A stretch of DNA of 64,000 nt from JAUWKC01 sp035527845 (GTDB lineage Bacteria; Planctomycetota; Phycisphaerae; Sedimentisphaerales; Anaerobacaceae). Of this stretch, positions 38,258 to 47,929 are shown piece after piece (within the stretch, counting starts at the first letter, position 1; each line of letters starts with the position of its first letter). The translations under genes and the position numbers were made by a program. The DNA lies in NCBI GenBank assembly GCA_035527845.1, contig DATKZT010000069.1, positions 1-64,000 on the forward strand. Reading direction: 5' to 3'. The notes beneath the pieces are model-generated. The model was not told where the DNA came from. It did no database searches and saw only the letters and a program-made list of their open reading frames with translations.

Positions 38258-39484
38258 TTATTCAAGAATCTTGGTCACCACTCCGGCGCCGACCGTCCGG
38301 CCGCCTTCACGAATAGCAAACCGCAGACCTTCCTCCATTGCGATGGGAGAAATGATCTGCACCTCCATAGCGATATTATCTCCCGGCATGCACATCTCTG
38401 CGCTCTTACCTTCCCTGCTCATCAATCCGAGTACGCCACCGGTAACGTCTGTTGTTCTGAAGTAGAATTGCGGCTTGTAACCGGCGAAAAACGGCGTATG
38501 GCGGCCCCCTTCTTCCTTTGTCAGGACGTAAACCTCAGCGTAAAACTTGGTATGAGGAGTAATACTGCCGGGGGCGGCAATAACCTGGCCACGCTCCAGA
38601 TCCTTTTTTTCAACGCCCCGCAGAAGCACACCGATATTGTCGCCCGCCTGCCCCTCATCAAGCGTCTTGTTGAACATCTCCACGCCGGTAACGACCGTCT
38701 TTCGAATCTCCTTCGCAAGTCCAACTATCTCGATCTCCTCACCGACCCGTACTTTGCCGCGATCCACGCGCCCGGTACCCACGGTGCCGCGTCCCTTGAT
38801 GCTGAAAACATCCTCGACAGGCATAAGGAACGGCTTATCAACCTCGCGCGGAGGAATCGGGATATACTCATCCATCGCCTTGAGCAATTCGACAATAGGC
38901 TGACAGGCAGGGTCGTCGAGGCTTTGTGCGTTCATCGCCTGTATGGCCGATCCGCGGATCAGCGGTGTATCGTCCCCAGGAAAGTCATACTTGCTAAGCA
39001 ACTCTCTAGTCTCCAGTTCGACCAAATCAAGCAGTTCAGGATCATCAACCAGATCTACCTTGTTAAGGAAGACCACAATAGTAGGCACGTTAACCTGGCG
39101 GGCGAGCAGGATGTGCTCTCGCGTTTGTGGCATGGGGCCATCGGCTGCACTCACCACAAGTATGGCGCCGTCCATCTGTGCAGCACCAGTGATCATATTC
39201 TTGACGTAGTCTGCATGGCCGGGACAATCAACGTGGGCGTAGTGCCGATTCTCCGTGACGTACTCCACATGCGCGGTGGCTATGGTGAGAATCTTCGTTG
39301 CGTCCCGGCGTCCCTGAGACTCCGACGCTTTTGCAATGTCGTCGTAAGACTTGAACTTACAGAGCCCCTTGAACTCCATCACCTTTGTCATTGCAGCCGT
39401 CAAGGTCGTCTTGCCGTGATCGACGTGACCGATCGTTCCCACATTCACATGTGGTTTTGTCCGCTCAAATACCGCCTTAGCCAT
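38258..39484 (-). CDS. tuf: Elongation factor Tu
   Basis: 408 residues. G1 'GHVDHGKTT' begins near residue 19, G3 'DCPGHADYVKNMITGAAQMD' (Cys in place of Thr is usual for EF-Tu), G4 'NKVD'. Domain II begins about 220, domain III ends 'GRTVGAGVVTKILE'. EF-Tu carries aminoacyl-tRNA to the ribosome. This tuf is in the tRNA-Thr/secE/nusG cluster rather than after fusA; whether a second copy exists cannot be seen. Confidence 0.98.
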   Translation of the reverse strand: MAKAVFERTKPHVNVGTIGHVDHGKTTLTAAMTKVMEFKGLCKFKSYDDIAKASESQGRRDATKILTIATAHVEYVTENRHYAHVDCPGHADYVKNMITGAAQMDGAILVVSAADGPMPQTREHILLARQVNVPTIVVFLNKVDLVDDPELLDLVELETRELLSKYDFPGDDTPLIRGSAIQAMNAQSLDDPACQPIVELLKAMDEYIPIPPREVDKPFLMPVEDVFSIKGRGTVGTGRVDRGKVRVGEEIEIVGLAKEIRKTVVTGVEMFNKTLDEGQAGDNIGVLLRGVEKKDLERGQVIAAPGSITPHTKFYAEVYVLTKEEGGRHTPFFAGYKPQFYFRTTDVTGGVLGLMSREGKSAEMCMPGDNIAMEVQIISPIAMEEGLRFAIREGGRTVGAGVVTKILE

Positions 39485-39628
39485 CTTACCTTAAACCTCC
39501 AATACACGGGGTTACTATTAGTTTCCTCACCTCAACGTGACTCGAAAACAGTTATTCAAACCTCTATAAACAACCTTCAACTGAGATTGCTAAACACCAA
39601 GCCTTCCCAGCTTGACCTGCTTGCATTC

Positions 39629-39701
<73 letters not shown>

Positions 39702-40053
39702 AACGCCAAATCTGTTATTCACCGACGTCCAGCAAAGCGTACACGGAACCGCTCACTCAACTGCCAGTTAGCCCCCGAGCGGCACCTCGGCCCGGTTTCC
39801 CCATTCAAGAAACACAACCCATAGGGCCGGAACACACACGTCCTTCTTATTCATAACATAAACGAACTATGATAAATAAGCCGCCGCCGTAGTGCAAACA
39901 TAAAAACCCGGAAAAATACAAAAAACTTAAAAAAAACAAAAAAACTACGGGGCTTTCGCTTTTTCCCCAAAAAATCCCATCAAAAACACCGTTGTGGCCA
40001 AGCCTTACCCCAAGAAGAGTGACAGCTGCTCGCCGAGCACTGAATGCAGGCAA
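39702..40053. other. Gene-free region between tRNA-Thr and the HEAT gene
   Basis: It contains the promoter-like pair at 39869-39897. On the minus strand, T-rich runs at about 39900-39945 follow a weak GGGG/CCCC hairpin (39945-39968), which may end the HEAT-gene transcript. Nothing else was seen. Confidence 0.4.
39869..39897 (-). promoter_or_regulatory. Sigma-70-like promoter for tRNA-Thr/tuf transcript
   Basis: On the minus strand TTGCAC (39892-39897) and TATCAT (39869-39874) are separated by exactly 17 bases, with an AT-rich block upstream. It reads towards tRNA-Thr, about 165 bases away. Confidence 0.5.
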
Positions 40054-42303
40054 TCACTCATTGAGCTTCCTCGGCTTACCAATTTCTTCCGCACCGCCGA
40101 GACGCGTAGTCCAGCGGGTCAAGAACTCCTGCCACTTCGGTTTCGGTCGTACAGGCTCTTTCACTTTGGCAAAGAATTCGGCCAGCACCGTGTTCGGATC
40201 AACCGCGGGGGATGGTTGGCGAAAATAGTTGTCAATAGACAGGGCGACAGGACAGTTAGCGTCTAAGTCTTTTACCAGCAAATAGTTATCAACCAATCGA
40301 GCTGCCATCGCCGCGTTGGGCCACCTCAAATAGGCATCTAACAAGTCCGGCAAAATTGCCTCCTTTTCCTCCGCAAGCTCCGCCATCTCGTGCAACATTC
40401 CAAAGTAGTTTGCAGCTTGTTCAAAATTGCCTATTCTCTTGTATAGATTAGCCAATTGCCTCCGGACATCTTTCAACGCGTCAGGCCTATTTGTCTCCAA
40501 AAACCTTTGCTCGGCAATTTTAAGGACCGCGAGTCTCTGTTCAGTGGATAACCCGCTATCGGGGGCCGGTGAATCGAATTTCACCACCCAATCGGTCAAA
40601 ACAGCGACATCAGACTTCTTCAGTATGCTCAGCATTGACTCCCAGGCCACGCTTTCCACGCCCGAGCCCTTCATTTCCCACAGCCAAGCCAAATCATCTT
40701 TGCCGCCGACTTCACCTGCGAGGCTTACCACCTTTTTCCTTATTTCTATTCTCGGATCATTGAACAAATCGGTCTTTCTGAAGGCGGTCAGCGCCCTCAT
40801 CTTATCAATATTGATAAGCCCGTCAACGGCTGCTTCCCGGACCAAGTCGGTCTTGTCAACCAACGCCTGCTCGAACAAAGCCCCGAAAAGCTTCGCTGAT
40901 TCGGTTTTGCAGGAACTTTCGGGCGCGCATAGCCCCGCCATGGTGCTCAGCAATCCGGCCCGCAGTGCTCCGTCGGGGTTTTCCTTTTCCTGCCCGTACC
41001 TTTGGGCAAGCAAGCGAAGATACGCTCCAAAATCCGTTGTTGGCAAGGCATTGCGCTCAAGCAGCAGCTTCTTTATTACTTCAGCCCCCTTCAGTGCCTT
41101 TCCGGGGGCTTGTTTGGACAAGTACTCTCCGGCCCATTCCAGGACCTGGCTTTTTATCTCGGGTGAAACCTTCATTGGCGAAGAACAGACCACGCCCAGC
41201 GCAGAGAAGATTTCCGTCCTGACCTCGTCATCTTGTTCGACTTTATGCTGTTCCAAGAGTTTCTCTGCGGAATTCACACCCACTATCAAAGAAAGTAAGC
41301 CCGCCGTTTTCAAGCGAACTTCCCGGTTCTCGTCGGAAAGCAAGCCGAGCAGGATAGGCCCCACCTCGCCGGGCAGTTGCGCAGGCTCCGTTCCTGTCAG
41401 CCACTCCGAGACCTTTCGCAAGGCCCATAGTCTCATCGCTGCTTCGGAACCGGCCAGATGCTCGGCCAGGACAGTGCCTCTGGCCGCGACATCCTTCATG
41501 CCGGAGTAATACTTATCGAGGACGCTCAAATACTGGTTTCGCCACATATCGCGTCCAGTCTCCAGTTCGCGCATCTGCTCGCGTTGCCGTACTATCTGGC
41601 CGCGCAGGAACGCCTCGTTTCCTTTGCGTTTGATTTCAATAATGATTCCTCTGCGAGCGTCTGCATCTTTTCCTATCGGTATGCCCAGGAGTCTCAGGGC
41701 GTTCTCTGATGCTGCGGCTACCTGGAGCTCCGGGTCATCGAGCAGCTCAATAAGTTTAACGACCGCCCTCATATCCGGCTGAAGCTTCAGTGCATATATT
41801 GCACTCAATCTGGCTCTGGGAGTCTGCGAGGAATCCATCGCCAGACTTTCGAGGAAACTTGATATCTGGTCATACTCGTATATCAGAGTTGCTTCGGCGG
41901 CGAGTTTGGCAATAGCGGAATTCTCGGCAGTCAAGAGCCGACACAGCGGCCCAATGAAGTCTTCTTTATTTTTTATGGGTTTAAGCGACGTTCGAGTTTG
42001 ACTCAATGCCCTGCAGACGGCCGAGCGTGCGGTGCCGTTGTCGGAGTTCTCCAATATGTCGAGCAGGACTTGTCGGGCCGCCGGGTCGCTACGGGACAGG
42101 AGCAGGTCCGCCGCATTGATGCGCATTTGCAGGCTTGAGCTTTTATCGGTCAGCGCGTCTTTGTAGAACTGCAATTGGGTATCCGCCGTCGTCTTTTCAG
42201 GAGAGGCGGCGGTCGGCAGAGCCGGCTCATCCTGACTGAGGCCGGCCCGTTGACAGCCTACGAACAACACCAATATCACCAGAAAGAGGCGCTTTATAAC
42301 CAT
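40054..42303 (-). CDS. HEAT-repeat lipoprotein
   Basis: 749 residues from ATG 42303 (the frame is open 15 codons further). The signal peptide ends in a lipobox L-F-V-G-C17, so the protein should be lipid-anchored. The rest is helical, with many HEAT-like units such as 'ARLSAIYALKLQPDMRAVVK', 'NREVRLKTAGLLSLIVGVNS' and 'TDLVREAAVDGLINIDKMRA'. Near the C-terminus a TPR-like pair ('LANLYKRIGNFEQAANYFGM') appears. Such repeats bind other proteins; no enzymatic motif was seen. It is downstream of the recombinase gene on the same strand. Confidence 0.8.
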   Translation of the reverse strand: MVIKRLFLVILVLFVGCQRAGLSQDEPALPTAASPEKTTADTQLQFYKDALTDKSSSLQMRINAADLLLSRSDPAARQVLLDILENSDNGTARSAVCRALSQTRTSLKPIKNKEDFIGPLCRLLTAENSAIAKLAAEATLIYEYDQISSFLESLAMDSSQTPRARLSAIYALKLQPDMRAVVKLIELLDDPELQVAAASENALRLLGIPIGKDADARRGIIIEIKRKGNEAFLRGQIVRQREQMRELETGRDMWRNQYLSVLDKYYSGMKDVAARGTVLAEHLAGSEAAMRLWALRKVSEWLTGTEPAQLPGEVGPILLGLLSDENREVRLKTAGLLSLIVGVNSAEKLLEQHKVEQDDEVRTEIFSALGVVCSSPMKVSPEIKSQVLEWAGEYLSKQAPGKALKGAEVIKKLLLERNALPTTDFGAYLRLLAQRYGQEKENPDGALRAGLLSTMAGLCAPESSCKTESAKLFGALFEQALVDKTDLVREAAVDGLINIDKMRALTAFRKTDLFNDPRIEIRKKVVSLAGEVGGKDDLAWLWEMKGSGVESVAWESMLSILKKSDVAVLTDWVVKFDSPAPDSGLSTEQRLAVLKIAEQRFLETNRPDALKDVRRQLANLYKRIGNFEQAANYFGMLHEMAELAEEKEAILPDLLDAYLRWPNAAMAARLVDNYLLVKDLDANCPVALSIDNYFRQPSPAVDPNTVLAEFFAKVKEPVRPKPKWQEFLTRWTTRLGGAEEIGKPRKLNE

Positions 42304-42419
42304 TCGGATGATCCCGAATATAACGTTGTTTGTCAGTTTGGCACCCACAAGTTTAACCCAAAGACTCCGCCAAAGTCAAGCAGTTTTGACTTTTTGGTTA
42401 TTACCCAGGTCAATGAGCA

Positions 42420-43367
42420 TCACTGCCTTGGGTGGTATTGCTTGTGAATCCTTCGCAGTCTCTCCTGGTCAACATGGGTATATATCTGGGTAGTCGCTAT
42501 ATCCACATGCCCGAGCATTTCCTGTACGCTTCGCAAATCAGCGCCGCCGGTCAACAGATGCGTTGCGAAGCAATGTCTCAACGTATGGACGGTCAGGTTT
42601 CTCGGCATCCCCGAGCGGACTGCGTATTTCCTGACCAATCTCCAGATTTCAATACGACTCAAAGGCCTGCCTGTTCGGGACAGTAAGAGAAAATCGCCGC
42701 TAAAAGGCTTGGCCAAGTCCGGTCTGAGTGCTTTGAGATATTCGACGGTCGCGGCAATGGCGACCCTGCCAAGTGGAATTACTCGCTCCCGATTGCCCTT
42801 ACCGAGGCAGCGCAGATACCCGATGTCGAGATTCAGGTCCGAGGTCTTCAGGCCAGCCACCTCACTGGCACGCACTCCGGTAGCATAAAGTAATTCGAGC
42901 ATGGCCTTATCTCGAAGGTAGAAGGCCTCGTCCGGCGAAGGGGCGTTCAGGAGATTGAGAACCTGCTGTTTGTTGCAGACGACGGGCAGCCTCTGCCAGA
43001 GCTTGGGCCCTTCGAGAATGCCGGCGAAATCGTCGTCGATAAGGCCGGTGAACTTGGCGAATCGCAGGAGCATCCTTATGGCTACCAGGGCGCGCTTGAT
43101 CGAAGCCTCGCTTTTGCCGCCGCCGGCAGGTTGGGTGAGGAACCGCTGGTAACCTTGGATGAGGGTCGGTCTAATCTGTCTGAGCTGGTTTACCTTGCCG
43201 GATTTGCAGTATTTGAGGAACCCTTTCAGGTCGCGGCCGTAGGCCAGGACGGTATTGGTGGATAGACCCACCTCGACGGTCAGGTAGTCGAGAAAATCCT
43301 TGGCGCTGCGGCCCAGGGGCAGAGAAAGCAGCTTCCGGCCAACAGATTGTGTCTGCATCGAGGGCAT
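42420..43367 (-). CDS. Tyrosine recombinase of the XerC/XerD type
   Basis: 315 residues from 'MPSMQTQSVGRK' at 43367. The N-terminal SAM-like core-binding domain spans about 22-105 ('FLDYLTVEVGLSTNTVLAYG'). All catalytic residues are present: R166, K190, H261, R264, H287 and nucleophile Y296. The family resolves chromosome dimers at dif, or acts in integration. Size and the 'TVHTLRHCFATHLL' motif fit Xer rather than a phage integrase. The open frame continues upstream to 43949 but that part consists of dispersed repeat sequence and should not be counted. Confidence 0.92.
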   Translation of the reverse strand: MPSMQTQSVGRKLLSLPLGRSAKDFLDYLTVEVGLSTNTVLAYGRDLKGFLKYCKSGKVNQLRQIRPTLIQGYQRFLTQPAGGGKSEASIKRALVAIRMLLRFAKFTGLIDDDFAGILEGPKLWQRLPVVCNKQQVLNLLNAPSPDEAFYLRDKAMLELLYATGVRASEVAGLKTSDLNLDIGYLRCLGKGNRERVIPLGRVAIAATVEYLKALRPDLAKPFSGDFLLLSRTGRPLSRIEIWRLVRKYAVRSGMPRNLTVHTLRHCFATHLLTGGADLRSVQEMLGHVDIATTQIYTHVDQERLRRIHKQYHPRQ

Positions 43368-44395
43368 TGAAGTAATCAGCAGGTGTTCTGTCCGCCGTGC
43401 CTCGCACGGCCCTAAACCTAAATATCGGCATTGAAAGGAGTTAACCTTTAGCGGGCACGTGAGTCCTCGCAATGGGCGAAGAATCCGGCCGCATATGGTG
43501 GGCGAGATTTGCAAGGATGGGGAGGTTTGAAGGGTTTCTGAGTGCGAGGCCGTCAATGAGTAGGTGGGGGGTTTGAAATTGGGTCCCATCCGACTTCGCC
43601 GTGGCAAGCAGACTCCGCCGCGATAAATTGGCTTTGTTTGGGTTTGTTTTGGCTTTGGGTGGCCCTGACGGGCGAAAAATTGGGTTTGCTTTGGGTTCGT
43701 TTGGGTTTGTTTTGGCTTTGCTTTTCGGGCGGCCGAAGGCCTTGTTTTTTCGTAACCCATTGTGGCAACCGAGGTTAGGTTCATTTTGGGGTTTTTCGAA
43801 ATTGGGTTTGTTTTGCATAATTTGTTGATAAATTCGTACGTAATCCTTCGTACATTTTCACTTTCGGGGCAGGATTGGTGGGGTTTAAGCGGGTGGTGAG
43901 TCGGGATTAGTGATTGGTAACTCACTTTTGGGTGTCGAGTAGGGTTCAATATTCAGTTTTCAGGCGTCCGCCTTCGCGCGAGGCTAGGGCGGATCTTCGA
44001 CGGGCGGTTTTGCGTCCGCCCGGGGGCCGAAAACCGGCCCATCTTCGAGATTATACCCGATTTTGGGGGGAAAGTAAAGGAAAAAGTGGGCAAGACAAAG
44101 GACCCAAGACTCAGGACGCAAGAGGCGGGAAGGGTGGAGCGGGGAGCGTGGAGGGGGGAGGAGGGGAACAGCAGAAATCAAAAGGCAAAAATACAACGCA
44201 AGAATCAAAAAGGGTGGTTCGTGGGTGATTGTGCGGGTTTTTTGATTTTATTGGCCACCGAGGTTCCTCCAGACGGATGGCGGACAACTGGCGGGCAAGT
44301 TTTGGTTTAGAAAGACGGTGGCTATCGGGATTATCCAACCAAAGCAGAAAAAACGCGGCGGAGCAGAAATAAGTATATGGTGCCCTATATTTAGA
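43368..44395. other. Repeat-rich non-coding region
   Basis: One kilobase without a gene. 43590-43830 holds the dispersed repeat. 43980-44310 is purine-rich on the plus strand (runs such as 'ggcgggaagggtggagcggg') with no coding signal. Frames open here because stops are rare in the repeat, not because of selection on a protein. Confidence 0.55.
43590..43830 (-). repeat. Dispersed repeat cluster with internal subrepeats
   Basis: On the minus strand 'caaacccaa'-type units recur several times, at spacings of roughly 50 bases, and each is followed by a variable tail such as 'gccaatttatcgcggcgg' or 'cccaatttttcgcc'. One frame reads 'NEPNLGCHN', 'NPNEPKANPIF' and 'NPNKANLSRRSLLATAKS'. The last unit matches the plus-strand copy at 3225-3300. 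From memory, short spurious proteins of this composition are frequent in Phycisphaerae genome sets. Confidence 0.6.
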
Positions 44396-45307
44396 TTAGT
44401 TTTTAGTTTTTTTGCCGCTCCACAGCCCTAACTGGTTTTCTTTTGCCTGCTTTTCGAGATAATCGAACTGTTTCATAAACTGGAACGGTTCATATATATA
44501 ATTATAAGCATACCCCTCTGCGACGAGTTTAGCGTTGACTAAAGTGCCATCTTCCAAAAAGACATATCTTAGAAGTCTATTGTATTTATCTCTGTTTGAC
44601 TGCATTGGGTCTGGGATTAAATAGACCGGCTGGTTTTCCAGGAGCTGCTTAGTGTAACGGGCGGCTTCGGGGCCGAAATAATCATCCTGTGGATTATGAG
44701 GACCTGCTATCTCAGGGGTATCCATCCCGACCAGTCTTACGGCTTCAATTTCTCCTCCAATATCGACTTTGATTGTGTCGCCGTCGATTACTTCTACAAC
44801 GCGGTAAACAGCCGACGCTTCTTTAATAGATGACGGCTCGCGGGACAGAACTTTGATTTGTTTCGGGTCATTGAGGACAATCTCCGGCCGGCCCTGATAA
44901 GACCTTATCAAGCCAGTGATTTCCACAGTTTCTCCTTCGTATTGTTCCGGGTTGGGAAATTTATATGCGTCTGAACGAAAAATTACAGCTCCAAACGGAC
45001 AGGCTTTGTAATCGGGACAGAAATTTAGAAATGTAGTTTCTCTTGGTCTGTTAACATGATCCACTCTGCCTACCACACAAGCATATTCTCCCACGTGATT
45101 CGGTGGTTCAGTGTAATCGATGCGTATGGCGGCATGTTGCAACGGTTTTGCTGTTTTCGGGAGTTGTTGCGATGTTGGTCTTCTATCGATTTCGCCCTGC
45201 GGACTGACTGACGCCGGCCTTTTTGACAGCCAGATTGAGGCAGCAATTAAAGACGCCGCAACGATGATAGTTATGGGTACTTTGTTTTTCTCGAAAAAAG
45301 CTTTCAT
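44396..45307 (-). CDS. Membrane-anchored thermonuclease-like (SNase) protein
   Basis: 303 residues from 'MKAFFEKNKVPITII' at 45307. Residues 11-27 form one transmembrane or signal-anchor segment. Residues ~65-155 look like an OB-type nucleic-acid-binding region ('GEYACVVGRVDHVN' ... 'YEGETVEITGLIRSYQGRPE'). Residues ~167-300 are a staphylococcal-nuclease domain with R191, D196, E199 ('RLVGMDTPE') and R244 ('DKYNRLLRY'), the full catalytic set. It likely degrades DNA or RNA outside the inner membrane. The DNA is AT-rich compared with the ribosomal block, suggesting it belongs to the accessory island. Confidence 0.85.
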   Translation of the reverse strand: MKAFFEKNKVPITIIVAASLIAASIWLSKRPASVSPQGEIDRRPTSQQLPKTAKPLQHAAIRIDYTEPPNHVGEYACVVGRVDHVNRPRETTFLNFCPDYKACPFGAVIFRSDAYKFPNPEQYEGETVEITGLIRSYQGRPEIVLNDPKQIKVLSREPSSIKEASAVYRVVEVIDGDTIKVDIGGEIEAVRLVGMDTPEIAGPHNPQDDYFGPEAARYTKQLLENQPVYLIPDPMQSNRDKYNRLLRYVFLEDGTLVNAKLVAEGYAYNYIYEPFQFMKQFDYLEKQAKENQLGLWSGKKTKN

Positions 45308-45364
45308 ATAATAGACATCAAAAAGCAAAAATGTTTTTCAACAGCCCCGCTGTCCCTAGTTTTT

Positions 45365-46369
45365 CTAATTGTTCACTTTCTTATCTTGGGCTTTTACAAA
45401 TATAGCCTCAATGTCGTTGCAAGTCTTTTTAATAATTTTTGTATCGTCAAGATTAAGGTCAAATGAACAGTTCAAAACGCCGGGCTTTTTTTTCCAAGGC
45501 ATTTCAAAAAGTTCTAATTCTTCTGGAAATGAAAAGGTAACTTCTTCAACATGGTTTACATGTTTCAAAAAACTCTTTATGTTATGGATTGACAACGAGA
45601 TTAAAGTCAATGCATGGACATTGTTTTCTGCATTCCAGTTAAGTGATAATCTGCGAGTCTTAAAATTAGGGTCTCTCCCAAGGATGTTTCCCTTAATTTC
45701 TTGAGCAAGGAAAAAACTAGTTCCAAACTCGCTACCACCCAGCGGTTTCATTTTGTCTTTCGAAGGCGCAACACCAGGAATATGTTCTAAACCCACCGAT
45801 ATTGAAAAACCACCAGATTTAACTCGACAGCCATGTTTTATGCTATTGTATTCGTTTCTGAAGTTTTCATCGATGAATTCAGAACTTAATTTTTGCCAAA
45901 ACTCACCAAATTTAATTGCTATATTTGCATTTTGTTCTTCTCCTTGCACTAGGTGTATCATCATAGAAAAATCTTTCCATGAAGATAGTTTAACATTGTA
46001 ACTGGGACTTAAATAAAGATGAAAATTATGATTTCGGATTTCCCGAATCATTCTCGGAACATCGCTCGGTCGGTATTTTAACATCCATGCATAAAAACAA
46101 AAAGGAGCCTGTAAAGTGGCACATATTAGCGAAAAAAGGGTTTCAAGGGCATGACCGTATGCCATCCTTATTGCTAGTGCGACATTCTGTTTGTGTTCTG
46201 ATTGCAATTTTTCACAATAAAGCTGTGCTAAGAAATCAAAATGTTCAGAATCTATATTATGAATGGCTTCTAAGTTTCTCTGGGGCAAATCTACACCCCA
46301 GAGACAATAAGGTCTGTCGTGTACTTTGAAAGCGATATATTGATAGCCGTTTTGTGATACGCCTAACAT
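45365..46369 (-). CDS. Unknown protein in AT-rich island
   Basis: 334 residues, no domain recognised. There is no signal peptide. A short hydrophobic stretch occurs near residue 80-98 ('ALETLFSLICATLQAPFCFY'). Hand counts of two 60-base lines (45601 and 45901) give 22 and 20 G+C, clearly below the ribosomal genes. It lies between a nuclease and restriction-like genes on the same strand, so a defence-related role is possible but not shown. Confidence 0.6.
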   Translation of the reverse strand: MLGVSQNGYQYIAFKVHDRPYCLWGVDLPQRNLEAIHNIDSEHFDFLAQLYCEKLQSEHKQNVALAIRMAYGHALETLFSLICATLQAPFCFYAWMLKYRPSDVPRMIREIRNHNFHLYLSPSYNVKLSSWKDFSMMIHLVQGEEQNANIAIKFGEFWQKLSSEFIDENFRNEYNSIKHGCRVKSGGFSISVGLEHIPGVAPSKDKMKPLGGSEFGTSFFLAQEIKGNILGRDPNFKTRRLSLNWNAENNVHALTLISLSIHNIKSFLKHVNHVEEVTFSFPEELELFEMPWKKKPGVLNCSFDLNLDDTKIIKKTCNDIEAIFVKAQDKKVNN

Positions 46370-46399
46370 TTTGTCTTTCCGGTCTTTTGTTAATGTATT

Positions 46400-46822
46400 T
46401 TAGGTCAGTTTATGGGCGATTTGTTCATCGAGTATATCTTTTACGGTAAGGGCAATGATGGATTTGCCGGTTTTTTTGAAGAAGGCCTGAATTTCTGAGA
46501 TGGCGTCGGCGGAGTAGTCGAACGAGACGAAGAAGCCCTTGTTGCGGTCTTCGCGCATCATAACGGCCTCGAAGGAATCGATATCGGGACGGCCGACTTT
46601 GTCTTTCTGCTTGACCTGAATGGGATACCAGACATCCATAAATTCCAATTCGCCTTCTTTTTTCTTTGGCGTTGCAGAGACGGGATAGATTCGGCCATCT
46701 ATACCCATATCTCCGACCTGTGCTTTATTGGGAATACCACCAAGAGCAATAACAGCCCAGTTCTCAAATTCAAACGGCGGAATCTCACGCAGCTTCTTGG
46801 TTGTTTGGAGAACACGCGGTAA
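46400..46822 (-). pseudogene. C-terminal fragment of a DNA methyltransferase with Mrr-like nuclease domain
   Basis: The frame is open from the DUF262-gene stop to 46400. It reads 'KLREIPPFEFENWAVIALGG', then 'VGDMGIDGRIYPV' and 'YPIQVKQKDKVGRPDIDSFE'. The D...Q-V-K pattern fits a restriction-endonuclease (PD-(D/E)xK, Mrr-like) fold. In known full-length proteins this segment closes an N4/N6 methyltransferase whose N-terminus has 'DPPFNSNRNYEVFW'; exactly that N-terminus lies at 48996-49376. An internal ATG (46708) could still give a 102-residue protein. Confidence 0.75.
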
Positions 46823-47929
46823 TTATTTCCCCGATTTTCTTCGATTGTCGTCCTTGCACAGCATCTGACAGTTCTTGGCGTCGGTTTTGCCGCCCTCGTG
46901 CCAGGGTTTGATGTGATCGGCTTGCATTTCGTCCAACTGAAACTTCTTCCTGCACTTGACGCAGACGCCCTTTTGCCTCTCGTACGCTTCCCGCTTCATG
47001 TTGGCGGAGAAGGCGCGTATGTTCAGGTGTCTTTCATCCCCATCCAGCACATACGGGTAGATTCCGGATTTCTTCTCCACATCGTCGTCCATCATCAGCT
47101 TGGCAACCTGCTTCTCCAGCTTGTCGGTATCAACCTCCTTGTCTTTGAATTCGTTGTACATACCGCCCCATTCGACTCCCTTCATCTCTTTGCGGTAGTT
47201 CGGAAACGTCGCTTTCACCCAGCCGATGACCTTCTGAAAGTATTGCCACAGCGGCGTGGCGTTCTTGTCGTCCTGGTGCTTCCCCATGTACTCTTCAATG
47301 CCGTGCGCACCGCGCCCGCCCGAAATCCAGTCGATCGCCGTTTCCAGATATTCCTGGCGGATCGGGATGCCCTTCATGTAGTCGCTGGCGAGTCCGTATG
47401 CCGGACAGCCCGTCTTGCTGAAGTATCGCTTGGCATCCGCAGTCCACGGGCCTGCATAGACGGCGTTCCGCAATTCCTGTGGGGTGTGCTCCTTCCCGGC
47501 GATATTGATCGTCCTAAACCAATCTAGTTTTTCGCTGTCGGTACCCGTGCAGAAGTACACCATGCACTTGTAGTTGAGGATTTGTTCCTGCTGATCGTCT
47601 TGCAGGTTGTTGAACGACAACTGATGGCCGCCCCAATCCATCGAGAACTCATCGTTGACGAATTGACAGATGGAAAGCGTGCGCTGCTGGCCGTCGATGA
47701 CCTCGTATGTGCCATCGTCGCGCACTGCCCAATACATAACGTTGAGTGGGAAGTCGTTGCGCACGCTGTCGATGACCGCGTTGCGCTCCTTGTCGCCATA
47801 GACAAACTCCCGTTGATACGGCGGGCGGATGTCTAGCTTGCCGCCGTAGGCGACAACGCCCTGTTCGTGGTTGTCAGCGAAGCCGTCGGTCAGCTTTTTT
47901 ATCGTGATTTCATAGGGTTTGATATTCAT
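46823..47929 (-). CDS. DUF262 (GmrSD-type) protein with C-terminal HNH nuclease
   Basis: 368 residues. The N-terminal DUF262 domain has 'RPPYQREFVYGDKERNAVID' and 'YEVIDGQQRTLSICQFVND', the ParB/Srx-like DGQQR motif. The C-terminal HNH domain has C..C ('VCVKCRKKF') then 'QADHIKPWHEGG' and 'NCQMLCKDDNRRKSG'. The combination resembles GmrSD-family nucleases and other DUF262 defence enzymes. The ATG directly abuts the stop of the methyltransferase gene (TAG-ATG), with AAGAGGAAG as ribosome-binding site inside that gene. The pairing suggests a restriction partner. Confidence 0.85.
   Translation of the reverse strand: MNIKPYEITIKKLTDGFADNHEQGVVAYGGKLDIRPPYQREFVYGDKERNAVIDSVRNDFPLNVMYWAVRDDGTYEVIDGQQRTLSICQFVNDEFSMDWGGHQLSFNNLQDDQQEQILNYKCMVYFCTGTDSEKLDWFRTINIAGKEHTPQELRNAVYAGPWTADAKRYFSKTGCPAYGLASDYMKGIPIRQEYLETAIDWISGGRGAHGIEEYMGKHQDDKNATPLWQYFQKVIGWVKATFPNYRKEMKGVEWGGMYNEFKDKEVDTDKLEKQVAKLMMDDDVEKKSGIYPYVLDGDERHLNIRAFSANMKREAYERQKGVCVKCRKKFQLDEMQADHIKPWHEGGKTDAKNCQMLCKDDNRRKSGK

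Noticed and set aside
40427..41509. Plus-strand open frame of 360 codons opposite the HEAT gene
   Set aside because: Ser/Pro-rich composition typical of antisense frames; the minus-strand frame has a lipobox and repeats.
43590..43830. CRISPR array
   Set aside because: Repeated units are degenerate and unequally spaced, not palindromic, and no cas gene is nearby.
43984..44338. Short open frames on both strands
   Set aside because: Low-complexity purine-rich DNA keeps stops rare; no coding signature.
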